From: Acetobacter sicerae
GTDB lineage: Bacteria; Pseudomonadota; Alphaproteobacteria; Acetobacterales; Acetobacteraceae
Direction: 5' to 3'
Assembly (NCBI RefSeq): GCF_011516765.1
Contig: NZ_JAAABN010000005.1
Span: forward strand, 1-64,000
DNA: 64,000 nucleotides
Shown: in pieces, positions 16,358 to 23,773 of the stretch
How positions within the stretch are numbered: position 1 is the first letter of the stretch
Layout: each line of letters starts with the position of its first letter
Program-made: the position numbers and the translations under genes
The notes under the pieces: generated by a model
What the model saw: the letters and a program-made list of their open reading frames with translations, nothing else
Database searches by the model: none
Told to the model about the DNA's origin: nothing

Positions 16358-17332
16358 ATGAAGCAGATAGTGCCAGGCCGCCGGTTCAAGGCGTTTCATC
16401 TTCGCATCCTGACAGGCATGCTGACGCTTGCTCTGGGCGCAGTTCTCGTCACCTCGGCCTGGGCGGAGGACGAACTGGTGATCGCGGACCAGAAGGGGCA
16501 GCAGAAAGCCCTGATGCAGGCGTCTGGCGTGGACAAGGACGTGCCCTATCATATCCGCTGGGTGGAATTTGAAGCTGCTGCGCCGCTTCTTCAGGCTCTC
16601 GGAGCCGGTGCGGTGGATACGGGAATTGCCGGGGACGGCCCGTTCATCTTTGCGTGGGGAGCAGGATTACCCATCCGGGCAACGTGGCTGATTCCTCCCC
16701 GTGGAGGCGGCAAGGCGACCGCAGTGGTCGCGCCGGAGGGCTCTTCCATCACCAGCGTGACGCAGTTGTCAGGTAAGAGGATCGCCACCGGGCGTGGCTC
16801 CATCGGGCATCTGCTGCTGCTACGCCTGCTCGCTACAGGAGCCATTCCGGCTCCGGCGCCAAAAATCGTTTTCCTTCTCCCCGCGCAGGCCAAGGCGGCG
16901 CTCGATACCGGCCGCGTGGACGCGTGGTCCACATGGGAGCCTTATGTCTCTCTTGCTGTTGTCTCCGGGCATGGACATGTTGTGGCCGACGCCGCCGACC
17001 TGATGCCGAACAACAGTTTCTTTGTGGCCAGTACGGACGCTCTGGCAAACAAGCGCGCACATCTGACGGATTTCTATCGACGCATGACGGCTGCTTACGG
17101 GTGGGGTGCCCGGCATCAGGCGGAGTATGCCCATATACTGGCCCGACAGACCGGAATTCCTGACGATGTGGCGGTCTCTGTTGCTGAAAAACTTATTGCC
17201 ACTCCGGCGCCAGTGACATCTGATACCATCAGATCCGAAGCGTCAGTCGTCGCCACCTATCGGTCCGCTGGTTTTGTTACGCGGTCGGATGCTTTCGATG
17301 AAGCCTTTGAGCAAAATCTGACATCACCCTGA
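16358..17332 (+). CDS. ssuA: Sulfonate ABC transporter substrate-binding protein (SsuA-like)
   Basis: Periplasmic protein of 324 residues with a Sec-type signal: basic start, hydrophobic core MLTLALGAVLVTS and AWA-EDE cleavage pattern near residue 36. The mature region shows SsuA-family segments LVIADQKGQQKALMQASG, PYHIRWVEFEAAAPLLQAL, and the ligand-facing DAWSTWEPYVSLAV. It is divergent from the SsuC/SsuB-like pair and followed 20 nt later by an acyl-CoA-dehydrogenase-like flavoprotein on the same strand. It is the best match in the window to a conventional aliphatic sulfonate binding protein. Confidence 0.92.
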   Translation: MKQIVPGRRFKAFHLRILTGMLTLALGAVLVTSAWAEDELVIADQKGQQKALMQASGVDKDVPYHIRWVEFEAAAPLLQALGAGAVDTGIAGDGPFIFAWGAGLPIRATWLIPPRGGGKATAVVAPEGSSITSVTQLSGKRIATGRGSIGHLLLLRLLATGAIPAPAPKIVFLLPAQAKAALDTGRVDAWSTWEPYVSLAVVSGHGHVVADAADLMPNNSFFVASTDALANKRAHLTDFYRRMTAAYGWGARHQAEYAHILARQTGIPDDVAVSVAEKLIATPAPVTSDTIRSEASVVATYRSAGFVTRSDAFDEAFEQNLTSP

Positions 17333-17352
17333 CGAAAGCGGATATTTTGATC

Positions 17353-18510
17353 ATGGACGGATCACGGATTATCGAACCCAGCCTGACTGAAGTCGAAGTG
17401 CCGGATGAGCTGGTCAAGCGCTTTGCTGAACGGGCAGCCGACCATGATCGCCGTGGTGAAATCGGATTCGATAATCTGGAAGATCTGCGCGAGGCCGGAC
17501 TGCTTGCTCTGGCAGTGCCCCGCAGCAAGGGGGGGGGCGGGATCACCCTGCGTCAGATTGCGCAAATCGTTGCCCGTGTCGCTGAGGGTGATCCCTCCAC
17601 CGCACTGATTCTTGCCATGCAGTATCTTCAGACTCTGGGGATTGCTGCATCCAGTACTTGGCCTGAGGATGTGCGGGAGGACGTGTTTGAGTCCATCGTC
17701 CAGTCGGGAGCTCTGCTCAACGCCCTGCGTGTCGAGCCGGAACTCGGCACACCGGCACGCGGTGGTATTCCGGCTACACGCGTGCGACGGGACGGGGACC
17801 GCTGGCTGCTTTCCGGCCGCAAAATCTTTTCGACAGGCTCCTCAGCGCTGCATTGGGGTGTCGTCTGGGGCGCAACGGAAGATGAAACGCCGCGTATCGG
17901 ACAGATTCTGGTGCCGCTCGACTCTCCGGGAGTCCGGATTGAGAAAAGCTGGCATCAGTTGGGGATGAGAGCGACGGGCAGTGACACCATCATATTTGAG
18001 GATGTCGAGGTTCCAGAGCGTTATCTCATCAATTTCCATGAGAGCGGCAGCAATCCTGAAACGCCGATCCTCGCTACGGCGCATACGGCTGTTGTGGCGG
18101 GGCTATATGATGCGGTGGCCCGTTCGGCACGGGACTGGCTGATTGGTTTTCTGAAAGAGCGCGTGCCTACGGCGCTGGGTCGTCCTCTTTCGACGCTCCC
18201 GCGCTTTCACAGTGTTCTAGGTGAGATCGATGGACTTCTTCTCACCAACAAGGCCTTGCTGGACAGTGCGTTTTCAAAAATTGAGGATGAAACCATCACT
18301 CAGGTCGAGGCGGGGCAGATCAAGCGTCTTGTAACCGAAAACGCCATTGCTGCGGTTGCACGGGCCGTAGAAGTGACGGGCAATCCCGGTCTCAGTCAGA
18401 ATAATCCTCTGGAGCGGCATTATCGGAATGTCCTGTGTGGACGCATTCATACGCCACAGGCTGATGCTGTTCTCGAGGCAGCCGGACGATCGGTTTTTGA
18501 GGCCGGATGA
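17353..18510 (+). CDS. SfnB/DszC-like flavin-dependent monooxygenase of the acyl-CoA dehydrogenase fold
   Basis: A 385-residue acyl-CoA-dehydrogenase-fold protein. It lacks the usual catalytic-base context of acyl-CoA dehydrogenases and resembles the DszC/SfnB group that oxidises sulfur or sulfonyl compounds with reduced flavin. The N-terminal helical domain runs to about 110. The middle beta domain has GRKIFSTGSSALHWGVV and SWHQLGMRATGSDTI, then EDVEVPERYLI. The C-terminal domain ends HYRNVLCGRIHTPQADAVLEAAG. ATG at 17353 is used; a TTG two codons earlier is possible. It lies between the SsuA-like gene and a small hydrolase, consistent with a sulfur-acquisition operon. Confidence 0.85.
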   Translation: MDGSRIIEPSLTEVEVPDELVKRFAERAADHDRRGEIGFDNLEDLREAGLLALAVPRSKGGGGITLRQIAQIVARVAEGDPSTALILAMQYLQTLGIAASSTWPEDVREDVFESIVQSGALLNALRVEPELGTPARGGIPATRVRRDGDRWLLSGRKIFSTGSSALHWGVVWGATEDETPRIGQILVPLDSPGVRIEKSWHQLGMRATGSDTIIFEDVEVPERYLINFHESGSNPETPILATAHTAVVAGLYDAVARSARDWLIGFLKERVPTALGRPLSTLPRFHSVLGEIDGLLLTNKALLDSAFSKIEDETITQVEAGQIKRLVTENAIAAVARAVEVTGNPGLSQNNPLERHYRNVLCGRIHTPQADAVLEAAGRSVFEAG

Positions 18511-18588
18511 CCGAGAGAGGCCAGAAGCAGAAGAAAAGCCAGGGATGAACACAACAATGGAGTGATTTCCATCAGCAGGAGACCAGTC

Positions 18589-19275
18589 ATGCAGATTTCC
18601 TCGTCTTTCGGTTCCGAGAAGTTTTTGTCGCATCCGGTTTCGTGGCTGGATGATGATACGGATGTGGAGCTGAACGCCCTTATCCGGCGTCTGGTGGGCT
18701 TTGATGTGCTGATTGTGCCGGGTCTTGACGGATCTGGCGAAGGTCATTGGCAGTCGCAGTGGAAAAAATTGCTTATCCGCCAAGGAGTGTTCGTGCAGTC
18801 CGTCGAACAGGATAACTGGGTCAGCCCGGATCTGATGACATGGAAAAAGACGCTGGAGTCGTCTGTCACTCTGTGCACACGGCCAGTGCTTGTTGTCGCC
18901 CATAGTCTGGGAGCGTTACTGACAGTTCATTGTGCGGATCTGAAGATTGCGGGAGCGTTACTGGTAGCGCCAGCGGATGCGGAGGAAGCGCGGGCATCGG
19001 ATAGACTGCGGGTGAGAGGCTTTGCGCCTCTGCCGCAGGCGACTGTGCGTTTTCCATCCGTGCTGGCGACGAGTGACAATGATGAGTGGCTATCTCCGGC
19101 CCGTGCCCGGTTCATGGCGCATTGCTGGGGAGCAGAACTGTTTCCCGCTGGCAGGGTTGGTCATATCGGAAATCGGGAAAATCTTGGGATATGGCGGGCG
19201 GGGTTTCGTGCTCTGGAGAAACTGCTCGACCGGATCGATAATGAGCAGACAATATCAGAAGAGCACGAAGTCTGA
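18589..19275 (+). CDS. RBBP9/YdeN-family alpha/beta hydrolase
   Basis: A 228-residue serine hydrolase-like protein. The family motif is visible as the strand VLIVPGLDGSGEGHWQSQW, the nucleophile elbow VVAHSLGALL (AHSLG in place of GxSxG), an acid in ATSDNDEW, and a C-terminal histidine in GRVGHIGNRE. The start at 18589 follows AGGAGA. It is the last gene of the SsuA/SfnB-like operon and ends at a shared terminator. The substrate is unknown; release of an ester or thioester in the same pathway would fit. Confidence 0.85.
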   Translation: MQISSSFGSEKFLSHPVSWLDDDTDVELNALIRRLVGFDVLIVPGLDGSGEGHWQSQWKKLLIRQGVFVQSVEQDNWVSPDLMTWKKTLESSVTLCTRPVLVVAHSLGALLTVHCADLKIAGALLVAPADAEEARASDRLRVRGFAPLPQATVRFPSVLATSDNDEWLSPARARFMAHCWGAELFPAGRVGHIGNRENLGIWRAGFRALEKLLDRIDNEQTISEEHEV

Positions 19276-19277
19276 GG

Positions 19278-19306
19278 AAGCGGCGATCCTGTCCTGATCG
19301 CCGCTT
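19278..19306. terminator. Bidirectional terminator between convergent genes
   Basis: AAGCGGCGATC pairs perfectly with GATCGCCGCTT across a 7-nt loop, between the hydrolase stop (19275) and the nitroreductase stop (19313). Confidence 0.8.
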
Positions 19307-19312
19307 TGCCGG

Positions 19313-19924
19313 TCAGGATCCGGTCGTGGGAGGTATGAAACGACCTTCGGAAGCCAGAGCATCGAGAGGGAGGCGGGTCGAAGGTTTTTCCCGTTCCTGT
19401 AAATTTTCCGGAAGCTGGCTGGCCGATCCGCGATGTCCGATGATGATGGCCGCATGCACGACATGGTCCTCAGGGAGTTCCAGCCCGGCATGAGCCAGTT
19501 CCTTATCGAAACCACTGGCCGGATGGGTGTGCCAGCCATTCTGATTGGCTTGCAGCTGGATCAGGACGCTGGCGGCTCCTGCGTCGAAAGCATGCGATGG
19601 CGCATCAACGGGTTCGCCTGTACGAGCGCTGTCGGTGACGGTCCGTGAGGCGATATAGACGATCGCAGAGGCGTTCTCGGCCCATGCGCGATTGAATGGG
19701 ATCAGCCAGGAGAGAAACCGCTCCCAGCTCGGCGTATTGCGGCGTGCATAAATGAAACGCCATGGCTGGGCGTTGTAGGCGGAAGGCGCCCAGCGACCAG
19801 CATCAAGGATGGTGAGCAGTTCTTTCTGTGTAATTTCATCAGGTGTGAAGGCGCGTGGCGACCAGCGATTGAGAATGAAAGGGGCAACCGTCGAGCCGGT
19901 TTCACGGTCTGGGAATGATGTCAT
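19313..19924 (-). CDS. Nitroreductase family protein
   Basis: FMN-dependent oxidoreductase of 203 residues. The family segments are RWSPRAFTPDEITQ near the N-terminus, then the FMN-binding DAGRWAPSAYNAQPWRF, GAASVLIQLQANQNGWHTHP in the middle, and the nicotinamide/FMN site HAAIIIGHRG near the C-terminus. The start at 19924 (MTSFPDR) is chosen as the first Met that gives a normal family length; the 27-residue upstream frame looks non-native. It is convergent with the hydrolase. It could serve as an extra flavin reductase for the LLM monooxygenases or act on a nitro or quinone compound; both are speculation. Confidence 0.87.
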   Translation of the reverse strand: MTSFPDRETGSTVAPFILNRWSPRAFTPDEITQKELLTILDAGRWAPSAYNAQPWRFIYARRNTPSWERFLSWLIPFNRAWAENASAIVYIASRTVTDSARTGEPVDAPSHAFDAGAASVLIQLQANQNGWHTHPASGFDKELAHAGLELPEDHVVHAAIIIGHRGSASQLPENLQEREKPSTRLPLDALASEGRFIPPTTGS

Positions 19925-20077
19925 CGTGGGAGCAACTCCGAAAAGATCATAACTGGAAAAACCTTTGAGGTTCTTCCCATATTGTTTCTGGTTACGCAGA
20001 GGCAATCAGCAGGACAGCAGAGTGACGTAAGGCTGCCAGGAGTAAAAATGAATAATCCTGAAGAGTCTTATAGGAAA

Positions 20078-21055
20078 TCAGGCGGGAATCAAAAAAGACC
20101 GATCGTAAAAATCGGCTACATTGAGGCGGGATGGAATGACACGGGCGGTCTGATAAAGATCGGCGACTTTCTGATGGATGGCAATGACCTCGTCTGTGAC
20201 GGAGGGCAGGGCTGTCATCACCATGCGCGAGGATGACACACGGGCAATATCCAGAGGTGTGCCGGTATCCCGGGAGAAGGCAAGTGCGCGTTCTTCCAGA
20301 TGGGTCGTACCCCAGGCAAGAGCTTTCCCAACGCGTGACATGAAATCCGTCAGTTCAGCCCGTTTTTTGGCAATGGCAGCGTCACTGGCGATACCACACT
20401 CGACTTCATCAACCAGACCGTGGGCAGTCAGCAGAATACGGGCATGATCTTCAAGTTCAGCCGTTGCAGCATAAGGATCCCAGATCGCCCATGCATCGAC
20501 TGATCCGCTGGAAAGCGCCATTCTCGCATTCGCAGCAGCCAGAGGCGCTTGCACGATCTGGCCTGCATCAAGATTTTCCCGTTGTAGAGCAGCCAGAACC
20601 AGAAGATGGCCGGGTGAGCCTTTGACAAACGCGATACGGCGACCGATCAGATCCCGCATGGAGTGGACATTGCTGTTTCCAGGCACCAGCAACGCGTTGG
20701 ATTTTCCATCTACACGCCACGTCGAAATTGCCTTGAGAGAGCTGCCGGACGCGAAGGTGAATGTGGCCGTTGCGTCACCAACATATCCGAAATCAAGCGC
20801 GCCTGAGGCAATCGCGGAGATCAAAGGGGCGCCAACGGGAAATGATGCCCACTGGATACGATAAGGTAAGTGAGTGAGCTGTCCCGCAGCCCTCAGCAGG
20901 GAGCGCACGCCCCCTTTCTGATCACCGACGAACAGTGTAGGGCCGCTGCTTCCATCCACGGGACCAGATAATCCGGGTGCTGCCTCGAGTGGTAATGACA
21001 GCAATGAGAGACAGGACGCACCAAGCACTGTGCGTCGGGAAAGAAAAGTCTTCAT
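20078..21055 (-). CDS. ABC-type substrate-binding protein, SsuA-like, fourth in the island
   Basis: Periplasmic binding protein of 325 residues, with leader FLSRRTVLGASCLSLLSL (twin-arginine-like, possible lipobox-like Cys at about 15) and cleavage near EAAPG. SsuA-family segments are TLFVGDQKGGVRSLL, YRIQWASFPVGAPLI, and SVDAWAIWDPYAATAELE. It is paralogous to the binding protein at 16358 (same DQKG and DAW-WDPY/WEPY signatures). It follows an AprB-like ferredoxin by 36 nt and so forms an operon with the ferredoxin and flavoprotein, with no permease or ATPase of its own. Confidence 0.88.
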   Translation of the reverse strand: MKTFLSRRTVLGASCLSLLSLPLEAAPGLSGPVDGSSGPTLFVGDQKGGVRSLLRAAGQLTHLPYRIQWASFPVGAPLISAIASGALDFGYVGDATATFTFASGSSLKAISTWRVDGKSNALLVPGNSNVHSMRDLIGRRIAFVKGSPGHLLVLAALQRENLDAGQIVQAPLAAANARMALSSGSVDAWAIWDPYAATAELEDHARILLTAHGLVDEVECGIASDAAIAKKRAELTDFMSRVGKALAWGTTHLEERALAFSRDTGTPLDIARVSSSRMVMTALPSVTDEVIAIHQKVADLYQTARVIPSRLNVADFYDRSFLIPA

Positions 21056-21091
21056 ATTGATGGCTCATCTTAAAAAGCTGCGCAGATTGTT

Positions 21092-21469
21092 TCAGATTTT
21101 CTTCTCAGATTCCTTGTCGTCAGATTGCTGGAGCGCATGGCGTGCAGATGAAATCATTACCCCTTCTCGCAAAAGGCCACCAAGCTGCCAGAAGTTTTTC
21201 AGAGGATCTTCTTCATGGCCATCCCACCCGTAATCCCGGCGGATATTTCCCAGAGGGTCATTTTTCAATTCTGAACGGGGAACATCGACAGCAACGTAAA
21301 TGGCGTCTTCCGAGCAATAGAGTTCGCACAGAAAGCAGGTCTGACACTGATCCGGTCGTGCGATGACAGGGAGTTGACCGTCTTTCGCCATGTCGAGAAC
21401 ATGATCAGGACAGACCACGACGCACGCGTTGCAGCTATTGCAGCGGTCAGGAAGGATTTCTGTAATCAT
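21092..21469 (-). CDS. Dicluster [4Fe-4S] ferredoxin, AprB-like
   Basis: Small iron-sulfur protein of 125 residues with two four-cysteine motifs: CNSCNACVVVCP (about 10-21) and CQTCFLCELYCSED (about 42-55). That spacing supports two [4Fe-4S] clusters. The rest is acidic and ends in a Lys/Glu-rich tail. The start overlaps the flavoprotein stop (ATGA), so the two proteins are made together, as the alpha and beta subunits of adenylylsulfate reductase and related fumarate-reductase-fold enzymes are. Electron transfer to or from the FAD partner is the natural role. Confidence 0.9.
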   Translation of the reverse strand: MITEILPDRCNSCNACVVVCPDHVLDMAKDGQLPVIARPDQCQTCFLCELYCSEDAIYVAVDVPRSELKNDPLGNIRRDYGWDGHEEDPLKNFWQLGGLLREGVMISSARHALQQSDDKESEKKI

Positions 21470-23049
21470 GACACAGCCTCTGTAGTGCGAAGCTTTTCCA
21501 GATATGGAGTGATCCGGTCCAGACCTCCCGTGATTATCCGGCTCTGGTAGTCAGGATTTTGTTGAGGATAATCTTCCCTTACATGCATGCCTCGACTCTC
21601 CTTTCGAACCAGTGCGGAGGCATTGCACCATCTTGCGGTCGCGACCATGGCGGCGGTCTCTCTTGCTGAAACCGTCTCCAGCTTTTCACCATGCAGGCTG
21701 GTCCGTATTTCTGACCACGCTTTATCCAGCAAGGAAGCCGAAGACTTCAGGCCGGTTTCATTTCTCCAGAGCGCCTTATCCAGATCGAGCGTTTCTTTTT
21801 GTGCGGTCTGTATCGCGGCCTTTCTGTCAACAGCTTTTACGGCGCCGGATGGACGCAACCCGGCGCCACCAAGCGGTTTCAGTTTTTCGCTCCGATCCAG
21901 TGTCTTTCGACGTTTTTTAGCCTCGTGAGCGGCTCCGGTGCCTGAAAGCACACCGGACGACAGCGCCCATGCGGCATTCTGCGCTCCACCGCCACTCGTG
22001 GCACCTGCGATATGTTCGCGTGTTGCGGCATCTCCTGCGGCGAACAATCCTGGTACGGAGGTGGCGCAGACATCATTGACAATACGGAGACCGCCGATAC
22101 CCCGGATTGTGCCCTCTCCGAACAGTTTTACTTCAAACCGATCCTGAAACATGTCGAGACCGCGTCGTTCAAAGGCTGCAACGGTTGCCGGCTGAATCTC
22201 CCTGACAACAGCCGGCAGACCGGCGGGCGCTTCGTGAAGATCGGCATAAACCGGTCCGGCCCGGAAGGCGTCGGCCAATTTGCAGAGATAGTCACGAGGT
22301 TTATCCCAGCCGGGTATGGACAGAAGCTGTCCTTCGGCGTTGAAATATCGCGCTCCCGTATAAGGCAGGGTGCGTGTACTGAGCCATAAAGGGGAGATGG
22401 AATAGGAAATACAGAACTCCATTCCGGAAAGTTCTGCTCCGGCCTCCACGCCCATGAGATAGCCGTCACCTGTGTTATTGTGACTCCCCAGCAAGCCTGA
22501 TCGAAAGGCGCAGCCTCCTGTTGCGAGTATGACTGCACCGGTCCGGGCGTTCCATGGTCTGTCGTTCAGCCGGTCGTAACCTGCCACGCCACCGATCGAG
22601 CCGTCCTGCCGTGCCAGAAGTTCCAGAACAGGATGCTGATCAAGAATGGTGACGCCCAGTTTTGTGGCGTATTGCCGCAAGGCGCGGAGATATTCTGGAC
22701 CACGCAGGCCCGCTCGAAATGTGCCGCCCTTGCCATCACCCGAGAAAGGATACCATGGGGCTATTTCGGGAATGGACTGCCAAGTTATGTCGATGATGCG
22801 TTCCATCCACACCGGGTCTGCCAGCCCAAAAGCACTCTCCAGTCGGCGCTCTACCGCAGCCTTTCGTAGTTCCGCTTCCGGCGGCACCCACCAGTGATTC
22901 GGACCGGCTGGTGCGGTGACACCGCTGGTCCCCATGAAGCCCTTGTCCGCGAGGACGACACGGGCTCCGGTTTTGGCAGCGGAAATGGCGGCCCAGCCCG
23001 CAGCCATCCCGCCACCGACAACCAGAACATCTGCAATGATCTCGTTCAT
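21466..23049 (-). CDS. FAD-dependent flavoprotein, fumarate reductase/adenylylsulfate reductase alpha-like
   Basis: A 527-residue FAD enzyme. The dinucleotide-binding motif VLVVGGGMAAGWAAISAA begins at about residue 8. The fumarate-reductase-like middle carries ILATGGCAFRSGLLGSHNNTGDG. The FAD-binding C-terminal strand LFAAGDAATREH is followed by an unusual Gly-rich SGGGAQNAAWAL. The C-terminal domain is charged and helical. It is translationally coupled to a dicluster ferredoxin. The pair resembles AprAB and related flavoprotein/ferredoxin couples, but lies inside a sulfonate island and beside an SsuA-like binding protein. The substrate and the direction of catalysis are unknown; a sulfur oxyanion or organosulfur compound is the reasonable guess. 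Confidence 0.88.
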   Translation of the reverse strand: MNEIIADVLVVGGGMAAGWAAISAAKTGARVVLADKGFMGTSGVTAPAGPNHWWVPPEAELRKAAVERRLESAFGLADPVWMERIIDITWQSIPEIAPWYPFSGDGKGGTFRAGLRGPEYLRALRQYATKLGVTILDQHPVLELLARQDGSIGGVAGYDRLNDRPWNARTGAVILATGGCAFRSGLLGSHNNTGDGYLMGVEAGAELSGMEFCISYSISPLWLSTRTLPYTGARYFNAEGQLLSIPGWDKPRDYLCKLADAFRAGPVYADLHEAPAGLPAVVREIQPATVAAFERRGLDMFQDRFEVKLFGEGTIRGIGGLRIVNDVCATSVPGLFAAGDAATREHIAGATSGGGAQNAAWALSSGVLSGTGAAHEAKKRRKTLDRSEKLKPLGGAGLRPSGAVKAVDRKAAIQTAQKETLDLDKALWRNETGLKSSASLLDKAWSEIRTSLHGEKLETVSARETAAMVATARWCNASALVRKESRGMHVREDYPQQNPDYQSRIITGGLDRITPYLEKLRTTEAVS

Positions 23050-23072
23050 GATGCTTTCCTATTCAGGAAAAT

Positions 23073-23195
23073 TCAGAAATCTATTCGTGTGCTAAGTGGG
23101 GCCGTTCCTGGGCCTCCGGGGAATGCCGCCATGTTGCCGTAGGTTGTCCAGTATCGCTGGCTACCCAGATTTCGGACCATTCCCCTGAAGGTCAT
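23073..23195 (-). pseudogene. C-terminal remnant of a TonB-dependent receptor
   Basis: Reading the minus strand from about 23195 gives a short open stretch that contains FRGMVRNLGSQRYWTTYGN and finishes with LSTRIDF at a TGA (23073-23075). An RNL...RYW strand followed by a final beta strand ending in Phe is the standard C-terminus of TonB-dependent receptors; compare VQGRNLLDHRYL in the intact receptor at 10800. The rest of the receptor is missing and the frame is closed by a stop a little upstream. It sits 24 nt before the flavoprotein gene. The remnant call rests on about 35 residues only. Confidence 0.6.
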
Positions 23196-23214
23196 GTATC
23201 GACATGACCCTCTG

Positions 23215-23568
23215 TCATTTTCTGAATCTGGTTATACAAACACAGTCTTTGTATGAAGAAGGCGTTGTCGTGGAAATCGTGCCGGGGGGACCAAGCCGAT
23301 CCGTCAGGGCAGAGAACGCGGAAAACAATGTCAGGGGGGCAGGTGATCCTACTGCACGGCTGGACACCGTTGCCTCAATGGATCTTCCATAATTGCTGTC
23401 GATCGCCAGCTTGTCTGCAACAAAAACCATATCGAGGGCAGTCTGTTCCGCCTTGCGGGCGAGGGAGGCATAGGCCCTGATATCCATAGGATCAGCATGT
23501 GAAGAAAAGGCATGCAGCCACCCTCCAGGATGCAGACTGGACAGGATCAGAAACAGGGACAGATGCAC
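23215..23568 (-). pseudogene. N-terminal remnant of a bacterial-luciferase-like (NtaA/DszA family) monooxygenase
   Basis: The 117-codon frame reads like the beginning of an LLM monooxygenase. It has HLSLFLILSSLHPGGWLHA, YASLARKAEQTALDMVFVADKLAI, and APLTLFSAFSALTDRLG, which align in order with NtaA/DszA proteins. The pattern ends at ISTTTPSSYKD, where intact homologues continue with the EPYNVAR region; the remaining 11 codons and the stop are unrelated. The other roughly 330 residues are absent, replaced by the TonB receptor remnant. It is therefore a truncated gene left by deletion or recombination. Confidence 0.75.
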
Positions 23569-23599
23569 CGGGACACCTCGTGAGATAATGTGATGTCAG

Positions 23600-23625
23600 C
23601 GTTTTCTCATGAGAAAACGTTTTTT
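23600..23625 (+). promoter_or_regulatory. Perfect 20-nt palindrome followed by a T-run
   Basis: CGTTTTCTCA (23600-23609) is immediately followed by its exact inverse TGAGAAAACG (23610-23619), then TTTTTT. As RNA it would make a plus-strand terminator, but no plus-strand gene ends upstream (only minus-strand remnants). As DNA it could be an operator for the LLM gene that starts at 23774. Either reading is possible. Confidence 0.5.
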
Positions 23626-23773
23626 AATAACAAGTTTTCCTTTTTTGTTTCTCAATATCCCGCAATCCATGGTGACTGTTGTGAATGCAACATCCGTGAA
23701 TTTAATATTTCTCGTTATCAGGAGATGAAATCGGACGCCAATGTTCTGTCCCTATCGTTCAGGGGAGAGTGTC

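Noticed and set aside
23190..23209. 8-bp inverted repeat GGTCATGT/ACATGACC as a regulatory site
   Set aside because: It falls inside the TonB receptor remnant and has no gene start at a useful distance.
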